From Rhodospirillales bacterium URHD0017 (GTDB lineage: Bacteria > Pseudomonadota > Alphaproteobacteria > Reyranellales > Reyranellaceae), in contig FODP01000003.1 in assembly GCA_900110395.1 (NCBI GenBank), positions 310,001 through 374,000 of the forward strand: a stretch of DNA of 64,000 nucleotides, in the 5' to 3' direction. Position numbers and translations under genes: made by a program. A model generated the notes under the pieces. The model searched no databases, had not been told where the DNA came from, and saw only the letters and a program-made list of their open reading frames with translations. Shown in pieces: positions 26,184-35,250 of the stretch. Every line of letters starts with the position of its first letter. Position 1 is the stretch's first letter.

Positions 26184-26792
26184 ATGGCTTCCCCGACCAC
26201 CACCACCAAGCCCGCAAGCAAGCTCAGCGGCGATCTCGCGCGCGTGCTTCCCCACCTGCAGCTCGACGAGCAGGGCCGCTCGGCGCTGGCCGGCTGTCAG
26301 GATGCCGTCGAGGCGCTCGACCGGCTCGAACGGGCCGGACTTCTGATCGAAGCGACGCGGCTCGTCGCCCACGCCCTGCCGGCGCGCGAAGCGGTGTGGT
26401 GGGCCTGCGCCTGCTCGCGGCACAGCGCGGCCTCAGGCACCCATCTGGCGGCCGAGGCCGAGGTGCGCGAGGCGGCCGAGGAATGGGTCCGCAAGCCGAC
26501 CGACGAGCACCGTCGGGCCGCGATGAAGCAGGCCGAGACGACGGGCTTCGGCAGCGCCGAAGCGTGGGCCGCCATCGCCGCTTTCTGGAGCGGCGATTCC
26601 ATGGCCCCGCCGGAGGCACCCAAGGTGCCGCCACAGCCGCATTTCACCGGACTCGCGGTGGCGGGCTCGGTCGCCCTGGCGGCGGCCCGCGGACCGGCGG
26701 TGCGGCGCGACGGCAGGCTTGCGCACTTCCTGGCCTCGGCCAAGGATATCGCGGTCGGCGGCGCAGGCCGCCTCGAAGCGGAGCCAGACTGA
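26184..26792 (+). CDS. VgrG/PAAR-linked protein, DUF6931-like
   Basis: A 202-residue, mostly helical protein between vgrG (10 bp upstream) and the PAAR gene (overlap TGATG). Visible features are a LLIEATRLVAHALPAREAVWW helix (split), WACACSR, and a HFTGLAVAGSVALAAARGP stretch that is hydrophobic enough to look like a buried helix. I think it belongs to the DUF6931 family often seen beside VgrG/PAAR genes. The position suggests an effector-loading adaptor or spike chaperone, but there is no direct proof. Confidence 0.65.
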   Translation: MASPTTTTKPASKLSGDLARVLPHLQLDEQGRSALAGCQDAVEALDRLERAGLLIEATRLVAHALPAREAVWWACACSRHSAASGTHLAAEAEVREAAEEWVRKPTDEHRRAAMKQAETTGFGSAEAWAAIAAFWSGDSMAPPEAPKVPPQPHFTGLAVAGSVALAAARGPAVRRDGRLAHFLASAKDIAVGGAGRLEAEPD

Positions 26793-27079
26793 TGCCCATG
26801 CCTGCAGCACGCGTCGGCGACATGCATGTCTGCCCCATGGTCACCGTCCTGGTGCCGCATGTCGGGGGACCAATCCTTCCCCCCGGCGGCATACCTGTCC
26901 TGATCGGCGGCATGCCGGCTGCTCGCGTCGGCGACATGTGCGTCTGCGTCGGGCCGCCCGACGTCATCGCTCTCGGATCCTTCAAGGTGCTGATCGGCGG
27001 CATGCCTGCCGCTTACCTGGGCTCCATGACCGCCCACGGCGGCAGTGTCGTCATGGGCTGCCCCACCGTCCTCGTCTGA
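26792..27079 (+). CDS. T6SS spike-tip protein, PAAR domain
   Basis: A 95-residue stand-alone PAAR protein that sharpens the VgrG tip. It has three repeats ending in MPAARVGDM/MPAAYLGSM, with paired residues for the tip metal (His and Cys in DMHVCP, Cys in DMCVC and a final MGCPTVLV). It has no toxin extension. The ATG shares its A with the preceding stop. The next gene, pppA, is convergent 21 bp away. Confidence 0.93.
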   Translation: MPMPAARVGDMHVCPMVTVLVPHVGGPILPPGGIPVLIGGMPAARVGDMCVCVGPPDVIALGSFKVLIGGMPAAYLGSMTAHGGSVVMGCPTVLV

Positions 27080-27100
27080 CGAGAGCCTGCTTTCGGCGAC

Positions 27101-27862
27101 TTAACCGCCTGCGGTAAAATCGATCGTTACGGCCGTGACGTTGTCGGTCACCTTCGCCATCAGCGCGGCCGTGACCAGCCGTTCGGCCGCGGCGGCATCG
27201 TCACCCGAAAGCAGCTCTGCCAGCAGCTCCTCGGGCACGGTCTTGCTCAAACCATCGCTGCACAGCAGCAGCCGGTCGCCGGCCTGAAGCTGGCCGGTCC
27301 GCTTGTCCAGCTCGAGAAGGTCGATATCGGCGCCGACGGCGCGCGTGATGACATTGGCCTGCGGGTGGCGGGCAGCTTCCGCCTCGCTGAGCGTGCCGTT
27401 CTCGACCATCACCTGCACCAGGCTGTGGTCGCGGGTGATCCTGGTGAGGGAGTGGCCGCGCAGCAGGTAGGCGCGCGAGTCTCCCGCCCACAGGCAGGCG
27501 AAATGATCGTCGCGCGCCATCAGCACGACCACAGTCGTCGCCACCATCGCGCCGGAACCAAGCCGCGACGCCTCGCTGTGCAGCCGCGCATGCGCCGCCT
27601 CGAGCCGCGTGCGCACCTCGACGAGCATTTCGCTGGCAGAGAGGTTGGCGTCGATGGACTGCAGAAGACTGGCCACCTCGGCCGAGGCGATTTCGCCGGC
27701 GACGTGCCCACCCGCACCGTCGGCCACCGCCCAAAGACCGAGATCAGGCCGATTGACGTAGGCGTCCTCGTTCAGCCGATTCGCCGTGCCGGCATGCGTC
27801 GCCGCGCAGGAGCGGAAGCTGCCAAATCGAGCGGCGTTCTGACCGATTCCGTTCTCAGACAT
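27101..27862 (-). CDS. pppA: PP2C-type protein phosphatase PppA of the T6SS control circuit
   Basis: A 253-residue PPM-family Ser/Thr phosphatase. The metal-binding acidic residues sit in RLNEDAY, AVADGAGGH and the late KVTDNVTAV; WAGDSRAYL and LCSDGLSKT are also family marks. In T6SS it reverses PpkA phosphorylation and resets the machine. The ATG at 27862 overlaps the tagF stop (TGATG), so it is the last gene of the fha-to-pppA operon. Confidence 0.93.
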   Translation of the reverse strand: MSENGIGQNAARFGSFRSCAATHAGTANRLNEDAYVNRPDLGLWAVADGAGGHVAGEIASAEVASLLQSIDANLSASEMLVEVRTRLEAAHARLHSEASRLGSGAMVATTVVVLMARDDHFACLWAGDSRAYLLRGHSLTRITRDHSLVQVMVENGTLSEAEAARHPQANVITRAVGADIDLLELDKRTGQLQAGDRLLLCSDGLSKTVPEELLAELLSGDDAAAAERLVTAALMAKVTDNVTAVTIDFTAGG

Positions 27863-28503
27863 CACGAAGCATCCGAAGCTCGAGGGACCAGTGCCGCCGG
27901 TGCGGCGGCGCTCGCTGCCCAGTCGTCGTCTATGAGCGCAGCAAAATCGTCGCCTTCAGGCAAGGCCGTTCCCGCCTCAAACCGTGCGACAACTCTGGGG
28001 CCGCCGTCGGTCCACCACGCCGTGTGGCCGGCCGCGAATGCCAACTCGGGCGCCGGCGCTTCAGCGGCGGTGAAAGAAGCCTGGATGCGCTGGACCAGAT
28101 CGGAAGGTGTCAGGTCGTGCTCCAGCGCGTCGCGCCCGGCCTCCTCGGCGGCCGCCAGGAAAGACGTCATCTCTCCGACGTATGGCAGCCAATCGCACGG
28201 CGCCACGGCGGCGATCGTCAATGGCGAATAGCGTCCGACCTTGTCGACGCTCGGCAGCCACAGGCCGAGCACGCCGTTCTTGCCGCAAAGTCCCGGCGGC
28301 AGCATGAAGCGCCAGACCGGTGCCTCCAGCCAGGCGTCAAACCACTCATCGCGCCACCGTGCCTGCGTCTCGGCAAGGCCGCGCTGCCACCAGCCGTCCC
28401 AGCTGTCGATGAAGTCGCGCGGCAGGTTCTCGCGCACGAAGTCTCCCCGCGCCGGCAGCTTGCCGAACAGGCCGGCAATCGCATCGGGCGGCAGCGCCGG
28501 CAT
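27862..28503 (-). CDS. tagF: T6SS post-translational repressor TagF
   Basis: A 213-residue TagF. The N-terminus GLFGKLPARGDFVRENLP and the WDGWWQRGL block are diagnostic, and GRYSPLTIAAVA follows. TagF blocks T6SS assembly independently of, and in addition to, the kinase pathway (in Pseudomonas and Agrobacterium it binds Fha). It lies 5 bp after tssM and overlaps pppA. In some species TagF and PppA are one fused protein; here they are separate but coupled. Confidence 0.93.
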   Translation of the reverse strand: MPALPPDAIAGLFGKLPARGDFVRENLPRDFIDSWDGWWQRGLAETQARWRDEWFDAWLEAPVWRFMLPPGLCGKNGVLGLWLPSVDKVGRYSPLTIAAVAPCDWLPYVGEMTSFLAAAEEAGRDALEHDLTPSDLVQRIQASFTAAEAPAPELAFAAGHTAWWTDGGPRVVARFEAGTALPEGDDFAALIDDDWAASAAAPAALVPRASDAS

Positions 28504-28508
28504 GGTCG

Positions 28509-31500
28509 CTAGCCGCTAACCGATGGACAGCGGAAGTCCTGCAGGACGCCCGGCGCGAAGGGGTTCATGACCGAGCCGGCGCGGATCTCGAACGCCGCAC
28601 TGCGCTCGCCGAGCGAGAAGGTCAGCAGATAACGCTCCGGCGAACCGGCCTGTTGCAGGGTGCCGCGGCTGAACAGGCGGAACATCGCCCACGGGCCGGT
28701 CTCCGAGATGACGCCCGTGCCGCCGCGCGGCGGTGGATTGAAGACCAGCCGCACGTTGGTCATGCCGTTCGGTCCCGGCCAGGTGATCTGGGTCGAGCGC
28801 GCGGGCCCGTGCGCATAGGTTACCGGCGTACCGTCGAATTCCAGGCTGACCTGGGAAGCCCCCGAGTCGAGCTCGACCGGCGTGATGTCGAAGCGGACGG
28901 CGATCGTCGTCGAACCGGACGCGAAGAACAGGTCGCGGATGACGGCGGCCCGCTGGAACTGGACGATATCCGCGGGCGAGACCGGCGCGGTCACGCCATC
29001 CACCGCCTGGGGCGTCCAGGTCTTGCCGGAGGTGTTCACGTAGGGCCGCAGCTGAGTGTTGAAGAAGCCGTCCAACAGCCCACCGGGCGCGAACAGCTTG
29101 GCGAAGTCGTCGAGCGGCGTCTCGTTCGAGCTGCCGGGCACGAACGGGAAGCGCCCATTGACCGCCGGCGCACAGAGCCTGGCCGGTCCGTTCACACCAT
29201 TGTAGGCGGCGGCAACCTGCTGGCGCGCACCGCCGGCGCGCAACGCGGTGCTCTGCTCGGCCATGCTGGCCAGCCAGCGACCGAGCGGCTGCGGCTGGCG
29301 CTGGGACTCCGCCCGCAGCGCCTGCGAAGGATCGTCGCCGGCCGCCACGGTGGGCGCACCGACACCGGCGGCGTTCATCTTGGCGAGCTGTTGCCGCAGG
29401 TCGTCCAGGAGCTTCAGGACCTGGTCGATCGGCGCCGACCCTGGCGGCGTCACCAGCTCACGGAGATTTCTATAACGTTCGTCGATCTGATGGCCGGGCG
29501 GGAGCGCCGGCGTCCCGCCGGCCTGGCCGGCAAGCAATGCGGCAAGAGCCGCGGATTTCGCCACCGTGGGCGCTACTGCTGCCGCCTTCTCCTTCGCAGC
29601 CTTTTCCAGATCCGCTGCTGCCGCCGCCTCGACAGCCGAAGGCTTCGGCGGCTCCGACAGCGTGAGCTGGCGGGCGACGGCTGTCAGCAGCTCCTTCATC
29701 GGCGACTGCTTCGACGCCAGGATATAGAGGTCCTGGGAGGCTTGGTTCAGGCTGCGCAGCGGCGCGATCTCGATGTCCTGCAGCAGGCCGTCCCACGCCT
29801 TGGCGTAGTCCTCCATGTACTGCTTGACCACCTCGTTCGCGACCTCGCTTTGCTTGGAGAGGTCGAAGTTGACGGGCACCTTCTGGCCCAGCACCCAGCT
29901 TTCCGACGCAACCTCGCGCGTTGCCGTGGCCAGTGCCGGCAGCAGAACCTTGTGGAAGCCCTCCACGGTCAGGAAGCCCGGTATGCCGTCGCTCATCTTC
30001 CGGCCCGAGGCCCGGGTGAAGACGTTTCCGCCCGCCCGACCGATCGCGTCGCTCGGGCGCCAGGGCGGCAGGTTCTGGGAGGCGGCAGAAGGCTTGATGC
30101 GGGAGTAGGCGCGCGACGCCAGCGAGACGCGGCTGAAGGTCGTGCGCGCCTTCGCGACCAGCGCCTCGTCGAGCGGCACCGCCGGCAACGACTGCGCGAG
30201 CAGTGCATCGAGATGCTGCTGGAGGCTCGCGACCACCGCGATATTGCCAGGCCCGGAATACTGGGCCTGCCAATCGTACGTCATCCATTCCTTCACCAGG
30301 GATTTGTCGAGCGGGCCCTGGCCGCCCAGCATCAGGTAGACGCGCGTCGCCTCGTAGAGGAACTCCGGCTGGGTGAAGTAGCCCCGCATCTGGGCTTCCA
30401 GCCGCCAGACCAGGCGCGGCAGCAGCGCATAGCCCAGGGCATGGCGATAGACGCCCTCGGCGCCGCCGCGCAGCTTGGCCGACTGCGACAGGTCGAAGCC
30501 CGCCAGCAACGGGCTGCCGGCCTTGGCCGTGGTCGAGAGCTCGCGCGCCGCATCGAGCAACGGCAGCAGGCGCGGCAGATCGGCATCGTTGACCGGGTCG
30601 AACGTCGTTTCCTTGGCGACCTTCTCGTAAGTGTCGAGGGCCGCCGACATCTCGCTGATCTCGCGCTGGCTGGATGACCGATTGGCGACCAGCCATCCGG
30701 CGATGCCGAGCGTCAGCAAGGCCACGACGGCATAGGAGGCGGACCGCAGGATGAGCCGCCGCATGCGTGCCGTCGGCGGCTCGCTCACCAGCATGGCCTC
30801 GCCGAAAATCACCCGCGAGACGAGATTGCCGAGGAAGTAGCTGCGTCCCTGCACAGGACGCAGGGCGGCGGCGCGGCGCTGGTCGAGGCCGAAGGCGCGC
30901 ATCATCACGCCGGTCAGGCGATCGATCGGCGAGCCTTCCTGGGTGCCGGACGCGAAGTAGACACCGCGCAGCAGCGGCGCCGGGTCGAGCCGCGAGCCGC
31001 CGAAGGCCTCTACGAGGAAGCCCTGCAGGGGCTGCGCCAGCGTGGCGATCTGCGTCGGGAAGCCCGCGATCAGGGCGCGGCGCTCCGGGCTCTGCTCGGC
31101 CTGCAGGCGATCGAACAGGCGATCGTTCAGGCTGTCGACGAGGAGCTGCAGTTCGTCGGGATACTGCCCCACCGGCGTCGCTGCGGCTTTGCCGAACGGG
31201 AAGGTCACACCCCAGACCTGCTCGCGCCGCTCGCGGTCGAGATCGTCGAAGAACTCGGCGAAGCCCGCGATCAGATCGGCCTTGGTGAAGACCAGATAGA
31301 CCGGCAGGTGAATGCTGAGGCGCTCCTCGAGCTCCTTGATGCGCCGACGGACCGCACGGGCGTGGGCCACCCGCTCGTCATTCGGCGCGGCGGCAATGTC
31401 GCTCAAGGCAATCGCCACGATCACGCCATTCAACGGCTGGCGCGGACGCGTCCGCTTGAGCAGATCAAGGAAGGCATCCCATCCGGCGCGATCGACGGCG

Positions 31501-32054
31501 GCGTTCGAATCCTGGGTCGTATAGCGGCCGGCCGTGTCGATCAGCACAGCGTTCTCGGTGAACCACCAGTCGCACATCCGGGTGCCGCCGACACCGGCGA
31601 CCGCCCCCTGTCCCATCTCGGCGGCCAACGGGAATTTCAGGCCGCTGTTCAGCAGCGCCGTCGTCTTGCCGGCGCCCGGGGGGCCGATGATGACGTACCA
31701 GGGCTGCTCATAGAGGTAGCCGCGCGTGCCGCGCGCCCGCTTCAGCAGCGACAGCGCAGTCGACATGCGATCGCGCAGGGCCGCCGCTTCCTCGCTGCTA
31801 CGATCGTCCGCCTCGTCGGCCGCCTTTTCGGTGACGCCGCTCTCGAGCTTCTGCTCGAGGCGGCGGCGATTGTAGTCGAGCGCCAGGTTCGCGGCCGCCC
31901 ACACGACGAGCAGGCACAGAATGACGACAAGGCGGGCGACCCATCCTTCGAGCAGAGGCAGCAGTGGGCCGAAGAACCAGACAAGCAGCGCCAGGATGGC
32001 GACGCCGACGAAACTCAGCACCCAACGAGAGGCGAGAAACCGCAGAGCTTTCAT
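28509..32054 (-). CDS. tssM: T6SS membrane-complex protein TssM (IcmF)
   Basis: An 1181-residue IcmF-family protein. Two N-terminal membrane helices (about 11-29 and 38-58) precede a cytosolic domain with an intact Walker A, GPPGAGKT (124-131). A third helix near residue 435 follows, then a large periplasmic region that ends in the beta-rich TssJ-binding domain (for example LVFNPPPRGGTGVISETGPW, split). The ATG at 32054 lies 3 bp after the tssL stop; the longer open frame upstream is a shadow of tssL. The intact Walker A implies an NTP-binding form. Confidence 0.96.
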   Translation of the reverse strand: MKALRFLASRWVLSFVGVAILALLVWFFGPLLPLLEGWVARLVVILCLLVVWAAANLALDYNRRRLEQKLESGVTEKAADEADDRSSEEAAALRDRMSTALSLLKRARGTRGYLYEQPWYVIIGPPGAGKTTALLNSGLKFPLAAEMGQGAVAGVGGTRMCDWWFTENAVLIDTAGRYTTQDSNAAVDRAGWDAFLDLLKRTRPRQPLNGVIVAIALSDIAAAPNDERVAHARAVRRRIKELEERLSIHLPVYLVFTKADLIAGFAEFFDDLDRERREQVWGVTFPFGKAAATPVGQYPDELQLLVDSLNDRLFDRLQAEQSPERRALIAGFPTQIATLAQPLQGFLVEAFGGSRLDPAPLLRGVYFASGTQEGSPIDRLTGVMMRAFGLDQRRAAALRPVQGRSYFLGNLVSRVIFGEAMLVSEPPTARMRRLILRSASYAVVALLTLGIAGWLVANRSSSQREISEMSAALDTYEKVAKETTFDPVNDADLPRLLPLLDAARELSTTAKAGSPLLAGFDLSQSAKLRGGAEGVYRHALGYALLPRLVWRLEAQMRGYFTQPEFLYEATRVYLMLGGQGPLDKSLVKEWMTYDWQAQYSGPGNIAVVASLQQHLDALLAQSLPAVPLDEALVAKARTTFSRVSLASRAYSRIKPSAASQNLPPWRPSDAIGRAGGNVFTRASGRKMSDGIPGFLTVEGFHKVLLPALATATREVASESWVLGQKVPVNFDLSKQSEVANEVVKQYMEDYAKAWDGLLQDIEIAPLRSLNQASQDLYILASKQSPMKELLTAVARQLTLSEPPKPSAVEAAAAADLEKAAKEKAAAVAPTVAKSAALAALLAGQAGGTPALPPGHQIDERYRNLRELVTPPGSAPIDQVLKLLDDLRQQLAKMNAAGVGAPTVAAGDDPSQALRAESQRQPQPLGRWLASMAEQSTALRAGGARQQVAAAYNGVNGPARLCAPAVNGRFPFVPGSSNETPLDDFAKLFAPGGLLDGFFNTQLRPYVNTSGKTWTPQAVDGVTAPVSPADIVQFQRAAVIRDLFFASGSTTIAVRFDITPVELDSGASQVSLEFDGTPVTYAHGPARSTQITWPGPNGMTNVRLVFNPPPRGGTGVISETGPWAMFRLFSRGTLQQAGSPERYLLTFSLGERSAAFEIRAGSVMNPFAPGVLQDFRCPSVSG

Positions 32055-32056
32055 GA

Positions 32057-33445
32057 CTAGCCACCCTGCCGGTAGAGGACGACTTCGATGCGCCGGTTGC
32101 GTTCGCGGCCTTCGGGCGTGGTATTGGGCGCGATCGGATCGGCGTCGGCCCTGCCCTCGACGGTTATCCGCGAAGGCTCGCCGAGAGCGGCACCGATGAT
32201 CGTGCTGGCCGCCTGCGCACGCGCCGTCGACAGCTGGAAATTCGACGGGAAGGCGATGGTGCGGATCGGCTCGGAATCGGTATAGCCGATGACCTTCACC
32301 GGGCCGTTCTCCTCCTTCAAGGCGAGCCCGATGCGTTCGAGCAACGGCTTGAAGCTCGGCGTCAAGGTGGCGCTGCCCGAGGCGAACATGTTGCGGCCAA
32401 TGATGCGCACCAGCGGCTGTGCCGGCGTGCCCAGCACCTCGACGAGCTTCTGATCGATCTCGGGCTTCAGGAACTGGCGCAGCTTGTCGAGCGACGACGG
32501 CTCGGGCGGCGGCGGTGCCACGACGATCGCGGGCGCGGGCTCGACGACCGGTGTGCGGGTGATGGTCGGCATGCGATCCGGCGGGGCGCCCTGCAGGCGG
32601 GCATAGACGGTGTCGGATTCCGCGTTGAGGCTGATCGAGAACCAGAGGAAGAGCGCGCCGATGACGCCCAGTCCCGCCGCCGCGGCGACCCAGAGAGGCA
32701 CGACAAAGCGCGCCGGCCGGTAGGGCGCGTTTACGCCTTTCGTGTGTGGGGCAAGCGCGGGCTCCGCGGCCTTTCTCTGGCGGGTGATGACGGCATAGGT
32801 CTCTTCGCGGATCCGGTTGATCTCGCCGACGCCGCGGCGCGACAGGCGATATTGGCCAATGAAGCCGAGCGACATGCAGATGTACATCAGCTCGATGACC
32901 GGCAGGAACCGGCCCGGGTTGGCGCACATCTGCTTCAGCAAATCGAAGAAGCGCTCGCCGCTGCGCACCTCCTGGTGAAAGGTCGAGACCAGCGAGCGCT
33001 GGCTCCAGCTTCCGCTGCTGCCCCACGGCGTGTTCAGCACGATGTCGTCGAGGCTGGCGCACAGGGCATAGTGAGCGGGTCGAAGCTGTTCGAGAGGCAC
33101 GCCCTTGTCGCGCGCCTCCTGCTCGAAGACCCGGATCTGGCGGACGGTTCGCTCGTAGAGGTCGCCGGAGTCCGGCGGGCTCGCCGTATTACGCAACCGC
33201 GCCATCAGCTGGAGCAGCGGCGCGGCGGCGACCGCGAGGACATCGTTGCCGACCGCCATGCCCTCGGTTCCCTCGGCGGCCACCACAGGCGCAGCGGTCG
33301 GGCGTGAGGCCACCGTCTGCGACGACGGCGGTTCGCTCGGCGCGACGGGAGGTTGTTCCGGTGTCGCCGACCGGCGCCGACCGGGCGTCGGCCGAATGAC
33401 CGTCCGGTTGTCGTCCTCAGGCTCGGCGAAGGGATTGTCGCTCAT
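32057..33445 (-). CDS. tssL: T6SS membrane-complex protein TssL (DotU) with OmpA-like domain
   Basis: A 462-residue TssL. It has a Pro/Thr-rich cytosolic N-tail, a DotU domain (about 70-225: PAHYALCASLDDIVLNTPWG), one membrane helix (about 248-272) and a C-terminal OmpA-like peptidoglycan-binding domain (about 345-460: NMFASGSATLTP, GYTDSEP, RNRRIEVVL). The N-tail has Thr15 and Thr20 in NRTVIRPTPGRR; in Agrobacterium an N-terminal TssL Thr (Thr14) is phosphorylated by PpkA and read by Fha. It lies between tssK (21 bp) and tssM (2 bp). Confidence 0.95.
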   Translation of the reverse strand: MSDNPFAEPEDDNRTVIRPTPGRRRSATPEQPPVAPSEPPSSQTVASRPTAAPVVAAEGTEGMAVGNDVLAVAAAPLLQLMARLRNTASPPDSGDLYERTVRQIRVFEQEARDKGVPLEQLRPAHYALCASLDDIVLNTPWGSSGSWSQRSLVSTFHQEVRSGERFFDLLKQMCANPGRFLPVIELMYICMSLGFIGQYRLSRRGVGEINRIREETYAVITRQRKAAEPALAPHTKGVNAPYRPARFVVPLWVAAAAGLGVIGALFLWFSISLNAESDTVYARLQGAPPDRMPTITRTPVVEPAPAIVVAPPPPEPSSLDKLRQFLKPEIDQKLVEVLGTPAQPLVRIIGRNMFASGSATLTPSFKPLLERIGLALKEENGPVKVIGYTDSEPIRTIAFPSNFQLSTARAQAASTIIGAALGEPSRITVEGRADADPIAPNTTPEGRERNRRIEVVLYRQGG

Positions 33446-33466
33446 GCTCGCCTCACGTCAGCGGCG

Positions 33467-34795
33467 TCAGCCGCGGATCGCCCAGAGCTCGATATTGAGA
33501 TTTGGGAACTCGCCGGAGAGATGGATGGCGAAGCCGCCGGAAGATTGTAGCTCCTTCCAGTGCGTCGAATTGCGGTCCAGTTCGAAGTAGGTCGCGCCGG
33601 CATAGAACGGCAGCTGCCGTGGCGCCACGGGCAACGGCCGCACCGCGATTCCCGGCAGCGCGACGTTGACGAGCTCGCGGATATGCTCGACCGCGCCGAT
33701 CTTGACCTGCGACGGGAACAGCCGCCGCAAGGTTTCGGTCGGCACGTCAGCCTGCACGGCCAGCACGAAGCTCGACGAACGCAGGATGCCGCGATCGACG
33801 ATGGCGCCGACGCGCACGCCATAGGCACGCTGCTGCAGCGGGATCTGGATGGCGGTCTGCTCGATGACCGACGACAGCGAGCGGCGCAGGTCGGCGATCA
33901 CCGGGGCGAAGCTGCGCTGCAGGTCGGCATGCCGGTAAGGCGGATAGTCCGAGGGACGGCGGCTCGCTTCGGTGAAGGTCGCGAAATCGCCTGCCATCTG
34001 CACGAGGGCAGCGTAGAGATCGGCCGGATGGACGTTGCCGTCGCTCGCCCAGTGCGCCAGGAGTTTTTGTGAGCGGTTGACCGACTGCAGAAGCAGGAAG
34101 TCGGAGACGTCCGCCACGCCGCGCGTCCCCGGTGCCGTCAGCCGCGCCGCCAGCGCCTCGCCACGCTGGTTGAGCAGCCCGGCCAGCTCGGCGAGCAGGC
34201 CGGTCAGCGGCGGGACAGCGGAGCAGGCCAGGCATGGCGCGATCCACTGATCGTCGAGCACCACCTTGCGGTCGGCGCCGACCTCGGCCACGCGAGCAAG
34301 ACCGATGCCGTGATAGCCCGCACGATTCTCGGTCTCGAGCATGTAGCGCAGCCGCAGCCTTCCGACCTGCACCTCGGCGGGCTGCGGCGAGCCGGAATGG
34401 GTGTCGTAGGCCTCGAAGGGCTTCTGCTCGTAGCGGCCTTCCGAGGAACCGTTGGCGGTGACTTCCACCGATCCGGCCTGCCGCATCGGCAGGACGAGAT
34501 AGACGATGGCATTGCGCGTCGTTTCGGGCAGGTCGAGCGGCACCGGCTGGTCGGTCTCGCCGGGCAGGGAGAACGGCGTGCCGTCCTCGAACACACCGCT
34601 GCCGCTGGCCAGCGCGAACTGGCCGGTGGCGAGCAGGTTGCGGTTGATCACCCCCTCGGTCAGCCCCCAGCCATGCGGACGCAAGGCGGCGGTCCGGTCG
34701 CGCACCAGCGTCTCAAGCCATCGGTCCTGTTGCTGGAAGTGCTGTGCCCGCAGGAACATCCCCTCCAGCCAGACCACACGATTTGACCAGGTCAT
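33467..34795 (-). CDS. tssK: T6SS baseplate-membrane adaptor TssK
   Basis: A 442-residue TssK. The N-terminus VVWLEGMFLRAQHFQQQDRW is strongly conserved, as are HGWGLTEGVIN and the C-terminal YFELDRNSTHWKEL. The trimer joins baseplate wedges to TssL/TssM. Its ATG overlaps the tssJ stop (ATGA). The longer frame (to 35194) reads through tssJ in another frame and is rejected. Confidence 0.95.
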   Translation of the reverse strand: MTWSNRVVWLEGMFLRAQHFQQQDRWLETLVRDRTAALRPHGWGLTEGVINRNLLATGQFALASGSGVFEDGTPFSLPGETDQPVPLDLPETTRNAIVYLVLPMRQAGSVEVTANGSSEGRYEQKPFEAYDTHSGSPQPAEVQVGRLRLRYMLETENRAGYHGIGLARVAEVGADRKVVLDDQWIAPCLACSAVPPLTGLLAELAGLLNQRGEALAARLTAPGTRGVADVSDFLLLQSVNRSQKLLAHWASDGNVHPADLYAALVQMAGDFATFTEASRRPSDYPPYRHADLQRSFAPVIADLRRSLSSVIEQTAIQIPLQQRAYGVRVGAIVDRGILRSSSFVLAVQADVPTETLRRLFPSQVKIGAVEHIRELVNVALPGIAVRPLPVAPRQLPFYAGATYFELDRNSTHWKELQSSGGFAIHLSGEFPNLNIELWAIRG

Positions 34796-35250
34796 GAAGA
34801 CACCAGTGCGGCTCTGGTGCCGCTGATCGAGATTGCAAACTTCGAGAGCCCGCTCTCGGCAATGGGAGCGACCATGCGCCACTGCGCGCGATCGATGTCG
34901 CGGAACAGGACCGCGACGCCGATGAAGCGCACCCCGGGCTTCGGCATCAGCGTGACCTTCCGGGTCTCGCCCGGACGGACCACGACTTCCTCCGAGCCGG
35001 TGCTTTCCGTTCCGAGAGTCTGGGCCTCGCGTTGCATCAGTGAGTAGACATCGGCCGCCTCGAACTTGCCCCTGGCATTGAGCGAAAAGAGACGAACCGC
35101 GACCGACACCGGCGTGCCCGCCGGATTGGGATTGATGTCGGGATTCGCCCGGATGGTCACGTCGACCACCGCCGGCGGCGGCGGCCCGCCGCAACCTTCG
35201 ATCAGCAGGGCGCCCGGCACCGCCGCGAGCAACAGCCGGCGGCCGATCAT
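34792..35250 (-). CDS. tssJ: T6SS outer-membrane lipoprotein TssJ
   Basis: A 152-residue lipoprotein with a basic n-region (MIGRR), a hydrophobic core and a lipobox ending LIEGC (Cys20). The Glu at -2 is unusual. The mature part is the transthyretin-like TssJ fold: NINPN-like DINPNPAGTPVSVAVRLFSL, VYSLMQREAQTLG and the VVRPGETRKVTL strand. It caps the TssM periplasmic domain. It is coupled at both ends by ATGA overlaps, to fha upstream and tssK downstream. Confidence 0.93.
   Translation of the reverse strand: MIGRRLLLAAVPGALLIEGCGGPPPPAVVDVTIRANPDINPNPAGTPVSVAVRLFSLNARGKFEAADVYSLMQREAQTLGTESTGSEEVVVRPGETRKVTLMPKPGVRFIGVAVLFRDIDRAQWRMVAPIAESGLSKFAISISGTRAALVSS

Noticed and set aside
24374..26221. 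615-residue leftward open frame opposite vgrG
   Set aside because: Shadow of VgrG; His/Asp/Val-rich composition without domains.
28653..30677. 674-residue rightward frame opposite tssM
   Set aside because: Shadow of TssM; no ribosome site or recognisable domain.
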